Origin: Solirubrobacterales bacterium
Lineage (GTDB): Bacteria > Actinomycetota > Thermoleophilia > Solirubrobacterales > 70-9
DNA length: 64,000 nucleotides
Reading direction: 5' to 3'
NCBI GenBank assembly: GCA_016712175.1
Contig: JADJRQ010000001.1
Location: 434,001-498,000, forward strand
How positions within the stretch are numbered: position 1 is the first letter of the stretch; each line of letters begins with the position of its first letter. Under the pieces are notes generated by a model, which did not search any database, was not told where the DNA came from, and was given only the letters and a program-made list of their open reading frames with translations. A program made the translations under genes and the position numbers. Of the stretch, positions 36,921 through 45,757 are shown piece after piece.

Positions 36921-37847
36921 GTGCACTCGGACGCCGCCGGCGAAAGCCCTCCGGGACCGTTGACGGCGGCCACCACGGACCGTCATTGGCGGCGGCACGT
37001 AGTCACTTCGGCAGACGGCACGCGCCTCCACGCCGTCACGACCGGCCCGCCGGACGCCAGGGCCGCGATCGTCCTCATCCACGGCGTCACGATGGCGATC
37101 CCGTTCTGGCACCGGCAGATCGACGCGCTCTCGGACGATTTTCTGGTCGTCGCTTACGACCAGCGGGCACATGGGTCGAGTGGACGCCCGGGTTCGGCCG
37201 GAATCTCACTCGACGCGCTCGGCGCGGACCTCGAAGCGGTCATCGCCGCGCTCGTGCCAACCGACCTGCCCGCGACGCTCGTCGGACACTCCATGGGCGG
37301 AATCTCGATCATGGGCTGGTCGGCCCGTACCGTCAACCGCAGACCGGACAACATCAGCTCGACCGTGCTCCTCAACACGAGCGCGAGTCATATCCTGCGC
37401 GACGCGACGGCCTTCCTCCCGCCGCGACTGGCGGCGGCCCTGTTGTTCGCGCTCTGGCCCGCCGTCCGCCTCCCGGTTCCAATCGTGGCTGCGAGCGCCC
37501 CGGCCCTGCTGAAGCTGCTGGACCTGCTCGTCATGGGACCCGACCGCGACCCCGCCGACCTCGACCTCACAGCGAGTTTGCTGCGGGCCACTCACCCCCG
37601 CTCGCGTGCCACTTTCATCGACTTTCTCGACGACCTCGACGCCGAAGCGGCCGCCGCGACACTCGACTTGCCCACGCTGGTCATCACCGGCCGCCGCGAC
37701 CGCCTGACACCACCGGAATGCTCAGGACGCATCGTCGCGCTCGCACCGAAGTCAGAACTCTGCGTCCTCGATCGCTCCGGTCATCAGGGTCCGATGGAAG
37801 CGGCCGACGAGGTCAACGCTCTCATCCGGCGATCGACCTTCTCATGA
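36921..37847 (+). CDS. alpha/beta hydrolase
   Basis: 308 residues, cytoplasmic. Oxyanion block VLIHGVTMAIPFWHRQ, DQRAHGSSGRP, nucleophile elbow LVGHSMGGISIMG, acid Asp in ITGRRDRLTPPE and catalytic His in LDRSGHQGPMEAADEV complete the triad. The substrate is unknown; the family includes esterases, haloperoxidases and lactonases. The start is a GTG. The gene is divergent from the MFS gene, and its own downstream neighbour encodes another, exported hydrolase. Confidence 0.87.
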   Translation: MHSDAAGESPPGPLTAATTDRHWRRHVVTSADGTRLHAVTTGPPDARAAIVLIHGVTMAIPFWHRQIDALSDDFLVVAYDQRAHGSSGRPGSAGISLDALGADLEAVIAALVPTDLPATLVGHSMGGISIMGWSARTVNRRPDNISSTVLLNTSASHILRDATAFLPPRLAAALLFALWPAVRLPVPIVAASAPALLKLLDLLVMGPDRDPADLDLTASLLRATHPRSRATFIDFLDDLDAEAAAATLDLPTLVITGRRDRLTPPECSGRIVALAPKSELCVLDRSGHQGPMEAADEVNALIRRSTFS

Positions 37848-37957
37848 TGACCGTTGCCGCAACTCTGTCTATTGTCAGGTTTACAACACATGTGGCAGGG
37901 CGAACCTTGCTGCCGCAGAACTAATCTGCCGAAGCATTACTTCTGGTCAGGAGACCG

Positions 37958-39598
37958 ATGAAAACGGGGACCGTAGGGCTCGCCTCGATGGGCATGCTCG
38001 TGCTGGCCATGGCGGCGGCCATGGTCCTGTTGCCGGTCACGCCGGCCAACGCAGCCCCGTCCTACCCTGAGGCGGTCCTGCTCGTATCCGGCTTCGAGAC
38101 CGAAAGCCCGTTCACTACCCCGGCCGCCAACTGCACCGGCCAGGAAGGCAGCGAATGGAACCCGCCCGGCTTCCCGGCCGGCAGCGACCCTGAAGGCCTC
38201 GCGCCGGTACTGAGGCAGGCGGGCAACAAGGTCTTCACCGCTCCAGTGACCAAGTCAACCACGTCGCTGCCGGCTTCCTGCAGCGGACCCGGCGAGCCGC
38301 TTCCCGACTTCACGAAGATGACGGTCACCTCGAACGGTGACACCGGAGAGAACGGGTTGGCCCTCGCCAAGCTGATCGGCTTCCTTCACGACAGCTACGG
38401 CGTCACCAATCTTCGGGTCGTCGGTCACTCCGACGGCGGCCTCTGGTTGCGATCCGCAATCACCCAGAACCAGGGATATGAAGGGGTCGAAATCTCGAGC
38501 CTGACCACTCTGGGAACGCCCCATACCGGCTCCTACCTCGCCGACCTGGCAATGGAACTGAAGGGCGGCAAGTGCCACTTCTCGAACCGGACCGAACAGA
38601 GAATCTGCGAAGGCCTGGTGATCGCCGCCAAACTGATCGTGCTCAAGCTCGGGGAGAAAGCGACGTTCCAGCTGAGCAACGACTTCCTGGCCACCTGGAA
38701 CCCGCAGCAGGTGATCGGCAACTGCCCGGTCAGCGCGATCGCCGGAAACCACATCGATCTACCCCTTCCCCGGCTCGGGTACTACATACCTTCCGACGGC
38801 CTGGTCGGCATTGCCAGCGCCCAGGCAAGGTCGGCGACCGACATCACGGGTCACCCGATACCGGCACCGGCGATTCCCGACCTGCGAGAGGCCGGGGTCT
38901 ACGACGCGGTGCACGGCGGGTCGCTCGGCTTCATCTACGGCAAGACCCTGCTCAACCAGGCTCAGATCAGCCAGAAGGTGGCCCAGACCATCCAGCTCAC
39001 CGGTTCGTCTTCCTGCAACGTCACCCCGATCGCATCAGCCGGCTCTGGCGGGTCGGTTGCCGGTACCTCCGGCGCGACCATCGCCACCGATTCCAACCAG
39101 AAGCTAAGGGCGCCGCTCTACCGCATGGTCGCCGCGTCAAAGAAGGGCCGCCTGCCGAGGCCTGGCCCGGAAGATTTCGCTGTCAGCAGCAAAGGTGTCA
39201 GCATCCGCTGCGGCTTCACCCGGCTGAAGGCGGTTCCACTTCTCGGCGACCGCCAGCTTCGGATTCACAAGGCCGCCCGCTGTAGCAAGCGCCTTAGGGT
39301 CCGCAAGAACTCCGGCAAGGGGGTCGCGAAAGCACTGTTGCTGCGTTCGAACCAGAGCCGTCATGTGATCGTGCGGCTCCGCGGGGACCGGGCGCGGATC
39401 CGGATCCGGGGCAAGGCCCCTCGCAAACTCAGAATCCATTACCTGAGTCACGGCAAGTGGAAGCGGCTGAAGCGCGGCCGACGGGGTTGGGCAAAACTTC
39501 CTGCGGCCTCCAACGGTTCGCTGAGGTTGCGAGTACGAGTCAAGGGCGCGTCCCGCAGCGCGCCGGTGGACACTGCGAACCTGAACCTGTCCCGCTGA
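37958..39598 (+). CDS. secreted lipase-like alpha/beta hydrolase with basic C-terminal domain
   Basis: 546 residues. CAGGAG precedes the ATG. The signal peptide is about residues 1-32 (MLVLAMAAAMVLLPVTPANA). VLLVSGFETESPF is the strand before the oxyanion loop, and LRVVGHSDGGLWLRSAI is the nucleophile elbow (G-H-S-D-G), as in actinobacterial lipases and PGAP1-like esterases. SSLTTLGTPHTGSYLAD follows, and DGLVGIASAQ with YDAVHGGSLGF may hold the acid and His. From about residue 375 the chain is a Lys/Arg-rich beta domain (RIRGKAPRKLRIHYLSHGKWKRL) like the tails of other secreted proteins here. It likely hydrolyses an extracellular ester or lipid. Confidence 0.8.
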   Translation: MKTGTVGLASMGMLVLAMAAAMVLLPVTPANAAPSYPEAVLLVSGFETESPFTTPAANCTGQEGSEWNPPGFPAGSDPEGLAPVLRQAGNKVFTAPVTKSTTSLPASCSGPGEPLPDFTKMTVTSNGDTGENGLALAKLIGFLHDSYGVTNLRVVGHSDGGLWLRSAITQNQGYEGVEISSLTTLGTPHTGSYLADLAMELKGGKCHFSNRTEQRICEGLVIAAKLIVLKLGEKATFQLSNDFLATWNPQQVIGNCPVSAIAGNHIDLPLPRLGYYIPSDGLVGIASAQARSATDITGHPIPAPAIPDLREAGVYDAVHGGSLGFIYGKTLLNQAQISQKVAQTIQLTGSSSCNVTPIASAGSGGSVAGTSGATIATDSNQKLRAPLYRMVAASKKGRLPRPGPEDFAVSSKGVSIRCGFTRLKAVPLLGDRQLRIHKAARCSKRLRVRKNSGKGVAKALLLRSNQSRHVIVRLRGDRARIRIRGKAPRKLRIHYLSHGKWKRLKRGRRGWAKLPAASNGSLRLRVRVKGASRSAPVDTANLNLSR

Positions 39599-39634
39599 GC
39601 CACAACTACTGCCAGGCCGGAACTGAAACCAGAT

Positions 39635-41137
39635 CTAGCGCTTGAGACCGGTCCTGATGGAGTTGGTTATCCGGTCTCCATTCGTCGATTTGGCGGTCAC
39701 GGTTACGGTTACGGCGCCTGACTTTCTGCCTCGGCGCAGCTTGCGGTACAGCCGCCTGCCAATCTTTACCTTGACCACGGCCTGCTCGCCCTTCTTGATC
39801 TTCCTGGACGAGACGCGGCCCTTTGCTTTGGAAGGCTTGTGGCGGATGGTGAAGCGGGTCTTGATCCTGTTGACGGTGCAGTTCCCGACTTTGCACCTGA
39901 CCTTGGCGATCTTCAACTTCCGGTTTCGCGGAACCTTGACTACGCTCGCCTTGCCGGCCCTGACTATTTTGAGCCCGACCAGGTTGGGCTCCGGTTCGGT
40001 GAGACCAAAGCCACCGGCGGCCGGACCGTTGATCAGGACCGAGACGCTGCTCGAGCCGAGGTTCGTCGCCGCCAGGTCTGGCTTGCCGTCGTTGTTGAGG
40101 TCCGCGATCGCCACCGAGTTCGGCTTGTCGCCGGCCCCGAAACCCGTCGCTGCGCCGAACAACGAGCCGGTGCCGGTTCCAAGCAGGACCGAGATGCTCT
40201 CCGAATTTTCGTTCGCCACCGCCAGGTCCGGCTTGCCGTCGTTGTTGAGGTCTTCAATCGCTACCGAGTTCGGGCGGCTGCCAACCGTCAAGTCGGTCTT
40301 GGCGCCGAACAAGGAGCCGGTTCCGGTACCGAGCAGGATCGACACGTTGTTCGAGTCCTGGTTCGCTGCCACCAGATCAGGCTTGCCGTCGTTGTTGAGG
40401 TCGTCGATCGCCACCGACTGCGGACCGCTCCCCACCGCGAAGTCGGATTTGGCGCCAAACGAGCCGGTGCCACTGCCGAGCCGGACCGACACGCTGCTCG
40501 CGACCAGGTTCGCCGTCACCAGATCGGGTTTCCCGTCGTTGTTGACGTCTTCGATGGCTACCGACTGGGGGCTGCTTCCTACGGTGAAGTCGGTCTTCGC
40601 GCCGAAGGAGCCGGCTCCGGTGCCGAGCAGGACCGCGACGTTGTTCGTATCCGGTTTCGACACCGTCAGGTCGGGCCTGCCGTCATGGTTGAGGTCGTCG
40701 ATCGCTACCGACTGGGGGCTGCCTCCCAGGTTGAAGTCGGTCTTGGCACCGAACGAGCCGGTTCCGGTGCCGAGCAGGACCGAGACCTTGCCGCTGATGA
40801 TCGTCACCGCCAGGTCGGGCTTGCCGTCGTTGTTGAGGTCGTCGATCGCCACCGAGGTCGGAGGTGCTCCGACCGCGAAGTCGGTCTTGGCGCCGAACGA
40901 GCCGTCTCCGGTGCCGAGCAGGACCGAGACGTTGCTCGCGACCTGGTTCGCCGTCACCAGGTCGGGGCTGCCGTCGTCGTTGAAGTCACCGATCGCCACC
41001 GAGTTCGGGACGAGGCCGGTCCCGAAGCTGGTCGCCGGCTTGAAACTGAGCGCCGCCGATGCGGTTGCCGGCACAGCTACCAGGATGAACACTGCAAGGG
41101 TCAGGATGAACCTGATCCGGCTTCGTTTGGCATCCAT
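39635..41137 (-). CDS. secreted FG-GAP/VCBS repeat protein (integrin-alpha-like propeller)
   Basis: 500 residues. The signal peptide is about residues 1-28. Residues about 30-385 contain seven repeats of some 60 residues built on SVAIDDLNNDGKPDLVTAN and VSVLLGTGTGSFGAKTDF. The D-x-N-x-D-G-x-x-D loops are calcium sites of FG-GAP repeats, and seven units fit one beta-propeller. The last 110 residues are a basic beta domain (KLKIAKVRCKVGNCTVNRIKTRF) with two Cys. It is a cell-surface or secreted binding protein. The repeats are nearly identical at DNA level, so copy number may vary between strains. Confidence 0.85.
   Translation of the reverse strand: MDAKRSRIRFILTLAVFILVAVPATASAALSFKPATSFGTGLVPNSVAIGDFNDDGSPDLVTANQVASNVSVLLGTGDGSFGAKTDFAVGAPPTSVAIDDLNNDGKPDLAVTIISGKVSVLLGTGTGSFGAKTDFNLGGSPQSVAIDDLNHDGRPDLTVSKPDTNNVAVLLGTGAGSFGAKTDFTVGSSPQSVAIEDVNNDGKPDLVTANLVASSVSVRLGSGTGSFGAKSDFAVGSGPQSVAIDDLNNDGKPDLVAANQDSNNVSILLGTGTGSLFGAKTDLTVGSRPNSVAIEDLNNDGKPDLAVANENSESISVLLGTGTGSLFGAATGFGAGDKPNSVAIADLNNDGKPDLAATNLGSSSVSVLINGPAAGGFGLTEPEPNLVGLKIVRAGKASVVKVPRNRKLKIAKVRCKVGNCTVNRIKTRFTIRHKPSKAKGRVSSRKIKKGEQAVVKVKIGRRLYRKLRRGRKSGAVTVTVTAKSTNGDRITNSIRTGLKR
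40030..41030. repeat. tandem repeats of about 180 bases inside the FG-GAP gene
   Basis: Units such as cttgccgtcgttgttgaggtc...gccaccga recur about every 180-183 bases, each coding one FG-GAP blade of the 39635-41137 gene. Units match closely at DNA level, which implies recent duplication or gene conversion. Confidence 0.7.
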
Positions 41138-41188
41138 CCAGCGAGCCTATACCGAAAGCGTGGGATCAGCTTGTCGCTGCCCGACCAG

Positions 41189-41220
41189 GTGCGCCTGGTT
41201 GGATTCGAACCAGCGACTCG
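41189..41220 (-). repeat. tRNA 3'-end-like repeat, copy A (most diverged)
   Basis: Read on the minus strand it has GCTGG-TTCGAAT-CCAAC followed by an acceptor-like CAGGCGCAC. The T-arm and 3' end are recognisable, but the rest differs from the other copies. It lies 14 bases after the stop of the carbonic anhydrase gene. Confidence 0.45.
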
Positions 41221-41233
41221 TGAGCGTGGTCGG

Positions 41234-42067
41234 CTACTGCCCGCCTGTGGTGACCTGACCGACCGAGATCGACCGGCCGTTGACCGGCTGAATCGGACGT
41301 ACGTTGTCGCTGTACGCCGTACGCAGGGCGTCCAGCTGATCGGCTGACATGGTGATCGGCTGCTTGTAGACGATCCATTCAAGTCCCTCGGTGCAGGGCG
41401 GCGTGGTCAGTGACCCCTCGTACTCAAAAGCCGTGGCGTCGGTGGGCAAGAGATCTTCCGGGTTGATCGGGTCCGGGGCATCGTTTTCGTCCCCTTCGGA
41501 ATCACCGATCAGCGGCACGATCTTGTCCATGACCGGATTCGAAGGGCCCTGCTCAACCAGCAGCCCGATCACCGCGGTCTTTCCGCCGGGCCCCGTGTTG
41601 ACGATGTGCACGCTCGCATCGAAGCGCTTGCCGTTGATCTTCTCCTCCGAGGGCGTGTGAAAGTGAAATCTCTCGATCTCGTACCTTGTGCCTTTGACAG
41701 TTACCGAGCCGTCGGGATCCTCTATCTGTGCCTCGATCGCGTGGCCGTTGTTTTCGACGTGGAGGTCTTCAGGCCTGTAGTCAACCTCGGTCGCCAAATC
41801 GCCGGACGACGCGCTGGCGCCGTTGATGTTGATCGGGGACTGGCGTTTTCCATCGCCGCAGAGTTCATAGGCGGGATCCAGCGATGCCCATTGCGACGGA
41901 CCGTCCTCCTCCCCATAACCCCAATGTGCAGGTGTGGCGGCGGCAGAATCAGTCTCTTCATCTGAATCACCGCCACAGCCGAAGGCGGCGAAGCCGAGCA
42001 CGAGACATGCGGCCCCGGCAGCTACGCGCAGGCGAACGGCTGACGAGAAGACCGGCTGAGTATTCAT
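41234..42067 (-). CDS. alpha-class carbonic anhydrase, lipoprotein
   Basis: 277 residues from ATG 42067; the seven-residue extension starts with TTG. The N-terminus is a lipoprotein signal, with a lipobox before Cys in LVLGFAAFGCGGD, so the enzyme is anchored outside the cytoplasmic membrane. Family blocks are HWGYGEEDGPSQWASLDPAYELCGDGKRQSPINI, zinc His pair in ERFHFHTPSE, third zinc His in ASVHIVNTG, and EYEGSLTTPPCTEGLEWIVYKQPI. It interconverts CO2 and bicarbonate at the cell surface. A diverged tRNA-end repeat follows its stop. Confidence 0.93.
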   Translation of the reverse strand: MNTQPVFSSAVRLRVAAGAACLVLGFAAFGCGGDSDEETDSAAATPAHWGYGEEDGPSQWASLDPAYELCGDGKRQSPININGASASSGDLATEVDYRPEDLHVENNGHAIEAQIEDPDGSVTVKGTRYEIERFHFHTPSEEKINGKRFDASVHIVNTGPGGKTAVIGLLVEQGPSNPVMDKIVPLIGDSEGDENDAPDPINPEDLLPTDATAFEYEGSLTTPPCTEGLEWIVYKQPITMSADQLDALRTAYSDNVRPIQPVNGRSISVGQVTTGGQ

Positions 42068-42251
42068 CTTGTCCCCATCTCGCAACAAGGCTAGCCCAGA
42101 TCGACCGGTCGATGTGGCGCAGTTCGCTGGTCGTGGCCATGGCCGTTATGTCCCGAAACCGGAAAATCCGGTGAAGGCGCCTGATACCGTCGGTGTAGCG
42201 ATTCTGTCAGCGCCCTGGCAGCCGTTACAACTGTTGACGGGAGGGTGTGAG

Positions 42252-43672
42252 TTGAAATTACAATCGAGACCGATTACCTGATTATTGGTGCGGGTGCGAG
42301 CGGTCTTGCATTCGCCGACAGCCTGGTGGCGGAAGCCGACGTTGAGGTGACGGTGATCGACCGCCAGGATGCACCCGGAGGCCACTGGCTGCACGCCTAC
42401 CCCTTTCTCCGGCTTCACTCACCTTCGGCCTACTACGGAGTTAATTCACTTCCGTTGGGGGAGAACCGAATCGACGAATCCGGCGACAATGCCGGCTATT
42501 ACGAGCGGGCGACGGGCGAAGAGGTCTTCGACTACTTCGGCGAGGTGGCGTCCCGCCTGGATCGAACCGGTCGGGTGCGCATTCTGACCGCGCACGAGCA
42601 CCTGGGGGGTGGCCCAGGAGGTGAGCGGGTTCACGATCTGAGGTCCGGCAAGGTCCATGAAATCTCCCCGCGTCGAAAGGTGGTCGACGCCCGTTACCTC
42701 GAGTCGTCGGTCCCCGCGACCCACACCCGGCCGTTCGGGGTGGAATCCGGTGCAAACGTGGTGCCGGTAAACGACCTTCCCGACGCGGCCGGCGACGCCA
42801 CTTCTTATGTAGTGCTTGGCGCCGGGAAGACATCGGCCGACGCCTGCTGTTGGCTCCTCAACAATGGAATCGATCCCGACCGGATCCGCTGGGTCCGCCC
42901 CCGGGAAATGTGGTTCGACGACCGCACCTACTTCCAGCCTCTCGATCAAGTGGCGAACGCCATGGGCGGGATCGCCATTGACACCGAGGCGGCCGCGCAT
43001 GCAACCGACCTCGGCAACCTGTTTGACCGGCTGGAAGAATCGGGTCGCCTGGCTCGCATCGACCCCTCCACTCCGGCGACGATGTATCGCGGGACGATGC
43101 TGAGCGCCGGCGAACTCGAAGCCCTGCGGCAGATTGAGAACGTGGTCAGGCTCGGCCGTGTCATGAAGGTCGAAGCCAACCGGCTGGTGCTCGAGCAAGG
43201 CGAGATTCCGACAGGGCCCGACGTTCTACACGTGGACTGCACAGCTCTGGGGATCAGCAATGCGCCAGCGAAGCCGATCTTCGATCCGGGCAGAATCACC
43301 CTCCAGGCGGTCCGGCACAACTCACCAACCTTTAATTGTGCGCTCCTGGGTTTCGTCGAGGCTCGCCGCGATGATGACGCCGAGAAGAACCGGCTCTGCC
43401 CACCCAACCCTTACGCGAGCTCGATCGACGACTGGCCGCGGATGATGAGCCGCACCTGGCAAACGGAACAGGCCTGGCTGAGCGAACCCGACTTGTTTGG
43501 CTGGGCGACCGAAAGCCGGCTCAACCTGATCGGCGCAATGCCCGAACACATCGCCGAGGGAACCACTCAGGCAGCCGTCCAGAAGTACCTGACGCACGTC
43601 GGGCAGGCAATCGAAAACCTGAACGAGTTGCCCCGGACATCGTCGTCCGAGGCCTCAAGCCAGACACTCTAG
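42252..43672 (+). CDS. FAD-dependent oxidoreductase/monooxygenase-like flavoprotein (start region uncertain)
   Basis: About 470 residues. The FAD-binding Rossmann motif YLIIGAGASGLAFADSL is encoded from 42275, upstream of the first GTG in frame (42326), so the true start is earlier. GGGAGG followed by TTG 42252 is well placed but one base out of frame; adding a G gives MEITIETDYLIIGAG. ATT 42257 is the only in-frame alternative. Later blocks are GGHWLHAYPFLRLHSPSAYYG, a second nucleotide motif SYVVLGAGKTSADACCWLL, and VDCTALGIS. This fits flavin monooxygenase-like proteins using NAD(P)H. The substrate is unknown. Its stop overlaps the convergent hydrolase-cyclase gene by 4 bases. Confidence 0.75.
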
Positions 43673-45051
43673 GCGTGACGCGAAGTCCTGGCGCCAGGGC
43701 CTTTTTGGTTCGAACGCGGGGTCGAAGTCACGTCGTAGAGCTCCCAGCTGTCCGGGACCCCTTTTAGCTCATGTCGGCCCCAGTCAGCGAACTCGATCCC
43801 CGAGCCGGCTGTCAGGTCGCGGACCGTCCTCGAAGCCAGAACCTGCCCAGGACCGGCGAGCCCACAGACCCGGGCGGCGACATGCACGGCAATGCCGCCG
43901 ACGTCGTCGCCCATGATTTCAAGTTCGCCGGTGTGGATTCCCGCCCTCACTTCGATGCCGAGTGAGGAGATTTCGTCGGTTATTGCGGTTGCCGCCTCGA
44001 TCGCTCTGGTCGGCCCGTCGAAGGTCGCGAGAAAGCCGTCACCGGTGGTCTTGATTTCTTTCCCCTCGCACCACTTTAGATGGCGCCGAACCAGATCCTG
44101 GTGATCTTCCAGGAGGGATTTCCATTCCTGGTCACCCAGCTCGGAGGCCCGTTGGGTCGAATCGACGATGTCAGTGAAGAGCACCGTGGAGAGGACCCGA
44201 TCCGGGGTCGGAGTGGGGCGAATTCCGGTAACAAATTCTTCAATTTGCTCGAGGATCTCCCCATTCGGATCGGCAACCCATGGATTGTGGTCCGTGCCTT
44301 CATATTCCACGAATTGGCTACCTTCAATCTGCTCGGCCAGCCAGCGGCCCGCCCTGACGTTGACCGCGTAATCAGAGCGACGGTGCATAACCAGAGTCGG
44401 AGTCTGGATCAGAGGCAGAACATCGCGTACGTCCAGATCGAGGAAAAGGTTGAGCAATTCCCAGACCCGCACAGGACTGGCCGCCTCGCGCTCGAAGCGG
44501 GCCTGGAGTGCCCGGGCGTCTGGATTGTCGGCAAGGGTGGGTGAGAAAATCTCGACCGTCGAGCCCTTTCCCCATTGGGGAGCGATCAGTTGTTTCATCG
44601 ATTCAAGCGCAGTCTCCCGCGAGGGTGCCCAAGGGTAGTCCTCTGCCTCGGTTGAACGGGCCATCGCGCCCCAGAGGATCAGGGCCGAGGTTCTCTCCGG
44701 ATAGGTGGCCGCGAACATCATCGAAGTCGCGGCACCTTCAGACATGCCGAAGAGGGCCGCCCGGTCCGAACCAGCTGCGTCCATGACGGCACGAACGTCG
44801 TCGGTTCGCTCTTCGAGGGTCGGCGCACCGGCGGTCGGGTCGGAGAGGCCGACGCCCCGGCGATCGAACATGATTACCCGCGCGAAAGAACCAAGGCGAT
44901 TCAGGAACTTCTCGAGCGCAGGGCTTTCCCAAGCCAGGTCGAGATGGGAAATGAACTGAAACGACAGAACCAGATCCTGATCGCCTTCCCCGAACACCTG
45001 GTATGCGATTCCGGCCTTGCCGCTTTGCGCGTATCTGGTTTCGGGTTGCAT
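43669..45051 (-). CDS. alpha/beta hydrolase fused to class III adenylate cyclase
   Basis: 460 residues. The first 280 are an alpha/beta hydrolase (VIMFDRRGVGLSDP, nucleophile elbow ALFGMSEGAATSMMFAAT, acid block LVMHRRSDYAVNV, His in EGTDHNPWVAD). Residues about 285-445 are a class III cyclase: metal Asp in VLFTDIVDSTQRASELGD, second Asp in KTTGDGFLATFDGP, and VRAGIHTGELEIMGDDVGGIAVHVAARV. The fusion is known in actinobacteria and probably links binding or cleavage of a small molecule to cAMP output. AAGGACACAA precedes the ATG. Confidence 0.9.
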   Translation of the reverse strand: MQPETRYAQSGKAGIAYQVFGEGDQDLVLSFQFISHLDLAWESPALEKFLNRLGSFARVIMFDRRGVGLSDPTAGAPTLEERTDDVRAVMDAAGSDRAALFGMSEGAATSMMFAATYPERTSALILWGAMARSTEAEDYPWAPSRETALESMKQLIAPQWGKGSTVEIFSPTLADNPDARALQARFEREAASPVRVWELLNLFLDLDVRDVLPLIQTPTLVMHRRSDYAVNVRAGRWLAEQIEGSQFVEYEGTDHNPWVADPNGEILEQIEEFVTGIRPTPTPDRVLSTVLFTDIVDSTQRASELGDQEWKSLLEDHQDLVRRHLKWCEGKEIKTTGDGFLATFDGPTRAIEAATAITDEISSLGIEVRAGIHTGELEIMGDDVGGIAVHVAARVCGLAGPGQVLASRTVRDLTAGSGIEFADWGRHELKGVPDSWELYDVTSTPRSNQKGPGARTSRHA

Positions 45052-45124
45052 TTGTGTCCTTGTTCCAGCCTATACCCGGCCAACTTCGGCACCTTTGCTT
45101 TCCTCCTTGAGTCTCCGGTCGCAG

Positions 45125-45385
45125 CTAGCGCTCGTAGATCTCCCGGCGGTGTCCGAGGGCAACTACGACGACGAGGAGCACATCGTCTTCGACTGTGTAG
45201 ATGATGCGATAGTCACCAACCCGAACCCGCATTCCGGGTCTCCCCTTTAGCGTGCGGGCAGAAGGCGGTCGAGGGTCTTCAGCCAGTAGCGCAATAGCTC
45301 CCTGGATGCGCCGGCGAACTGGCGGGTCGAGCTTTCGCAGGGAGCGAACGGCCGCCGGCCGAAGTTCTATGCGGTACTTGCTCAA
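45125..45385 (-). CDS. RelE/ParE-family toxin
   Basis: About 86 residues. YRIELRPAAVRSLRKLDPPVRRRIQGAIALLAEDP and RVRVGDYRIIYTVEDDVLLVVVVALGHRREIYER match RelE/ParE toxins (strand-helix-helix, then GDYRIIY and H-R-x-x-Y). TTG 45385 overlaps the antitoxin stop by 4 bases (TTGA); TTG 45391 is an alternative. Members cut mRNA on the ribosome or block gyrase. The conserved basic residues here suggest the RelE type, but activity is inferred. Confidence 0.87.
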   Translation of the reverse strand: MSKYRIELRPAAVRSLRKLDPPVRRRIQGAIALLAEDPRPPSARTLKGRPGMRVRVGDYRIIYTVEDDVLLVVVVALGHRREIYER

Positions 45386-45630
45386 TCCCAACCGAGGTCG
45401 GCTTTGACTTCTTCCCAGGGAATGTTCGGACCCTCTTCTTTCATCGCGGAATCAAAGGCAGCGACGTCTTCGGCATCTTCCAGGGCATCCATCATTTCTT
45501 CGTAACGCTCGGGACTCACCAAAACTGCCGCACGAGTACCACGACGCTCAAAGAACACTGCCTCCGTCTGAGAAAGCTCGACCGCGTCGGAGAGCTTCTC
45601 CCTGGCCTTGCTGATGTTGAAAGTAGCCAT
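45382..45630 (-). CDS. Phd/YefM-type antitoxin
   Basis: 82 residues. The N-terminal half is the DNA-binding Phd/YefM fold (MATFNISKAREKLSDAVELSQTEAVFFERRGTRAAVLVSPERYEEMMDAL); the C-terminal half is acidic and should wrap the toxin. It is the first gene of a two-gene operon with the RelE-like toxin. Two TTGTACA copies upstream are probable operator sites for self-repression. Confidence 0.88.
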   Translation of the reverse strand: MATFNISKAREKLSDAVELSQTEAVFFERRGTRAAVLVSPERYEEMMDALEDAEDVAAFDSAMKEEGPNIPWEEVKADLGWD

Positions 45631-45637
45631 GGCTCAA

Positions 45638-45665
45638 TTGTACAACTCGGTAACTGGTTTGTACA
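45638..45665 (-). promoter_or_regulatory. probable antitoxin operator
   Basis: TTGTACA occurs at 45638-45644 and again at 45659-45665, 21 bases apart (two helical turns). Each copy holds the palindrome TGTACA. They lie just upstream of the antitoxin ATG, where Phd-type proteins repress their own promoter. Confidence 0.5.
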
Positions 45666-45714
45666 GAAAGTGCTCGATCATCGATTTTTTCGCCCACTAT
45701 TAATGGGTTTCCAG

Positions 45715-45744
45715 GAGACCGCTCGAGACTTCGCCAGCGGTCTC
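45715..45744 (-). terminator. hairpin after the ABC substrate-binding protein gene
   Basis: GAGACCGCT (45715-45723) pairs with AGCGGTCTC (45736-45744), a perfect 9-base stem with a 12-base loop, 14 bases after the binding-protein gene on the minus strand. No T run follows. Its sequence resembles the hairpin at 57450-57473. Confidence 0.45.
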
Positions 45745-45757
45745 GTCCGCTCGGCGG

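Noticed and set aside
40030..41030. CRISPR-like regular repeats
   Set aside because: Units are about 180 bases, continuous and coding, with no spacers; no cas genes in the window.
39642..41258. 538-residue plus-strand frame opposite the FG-GAP gene
   Set aside because: Its repeats mirror the FG-GAP units; low-complexity Pro/Ser/Arg composition marks a shadow frame.
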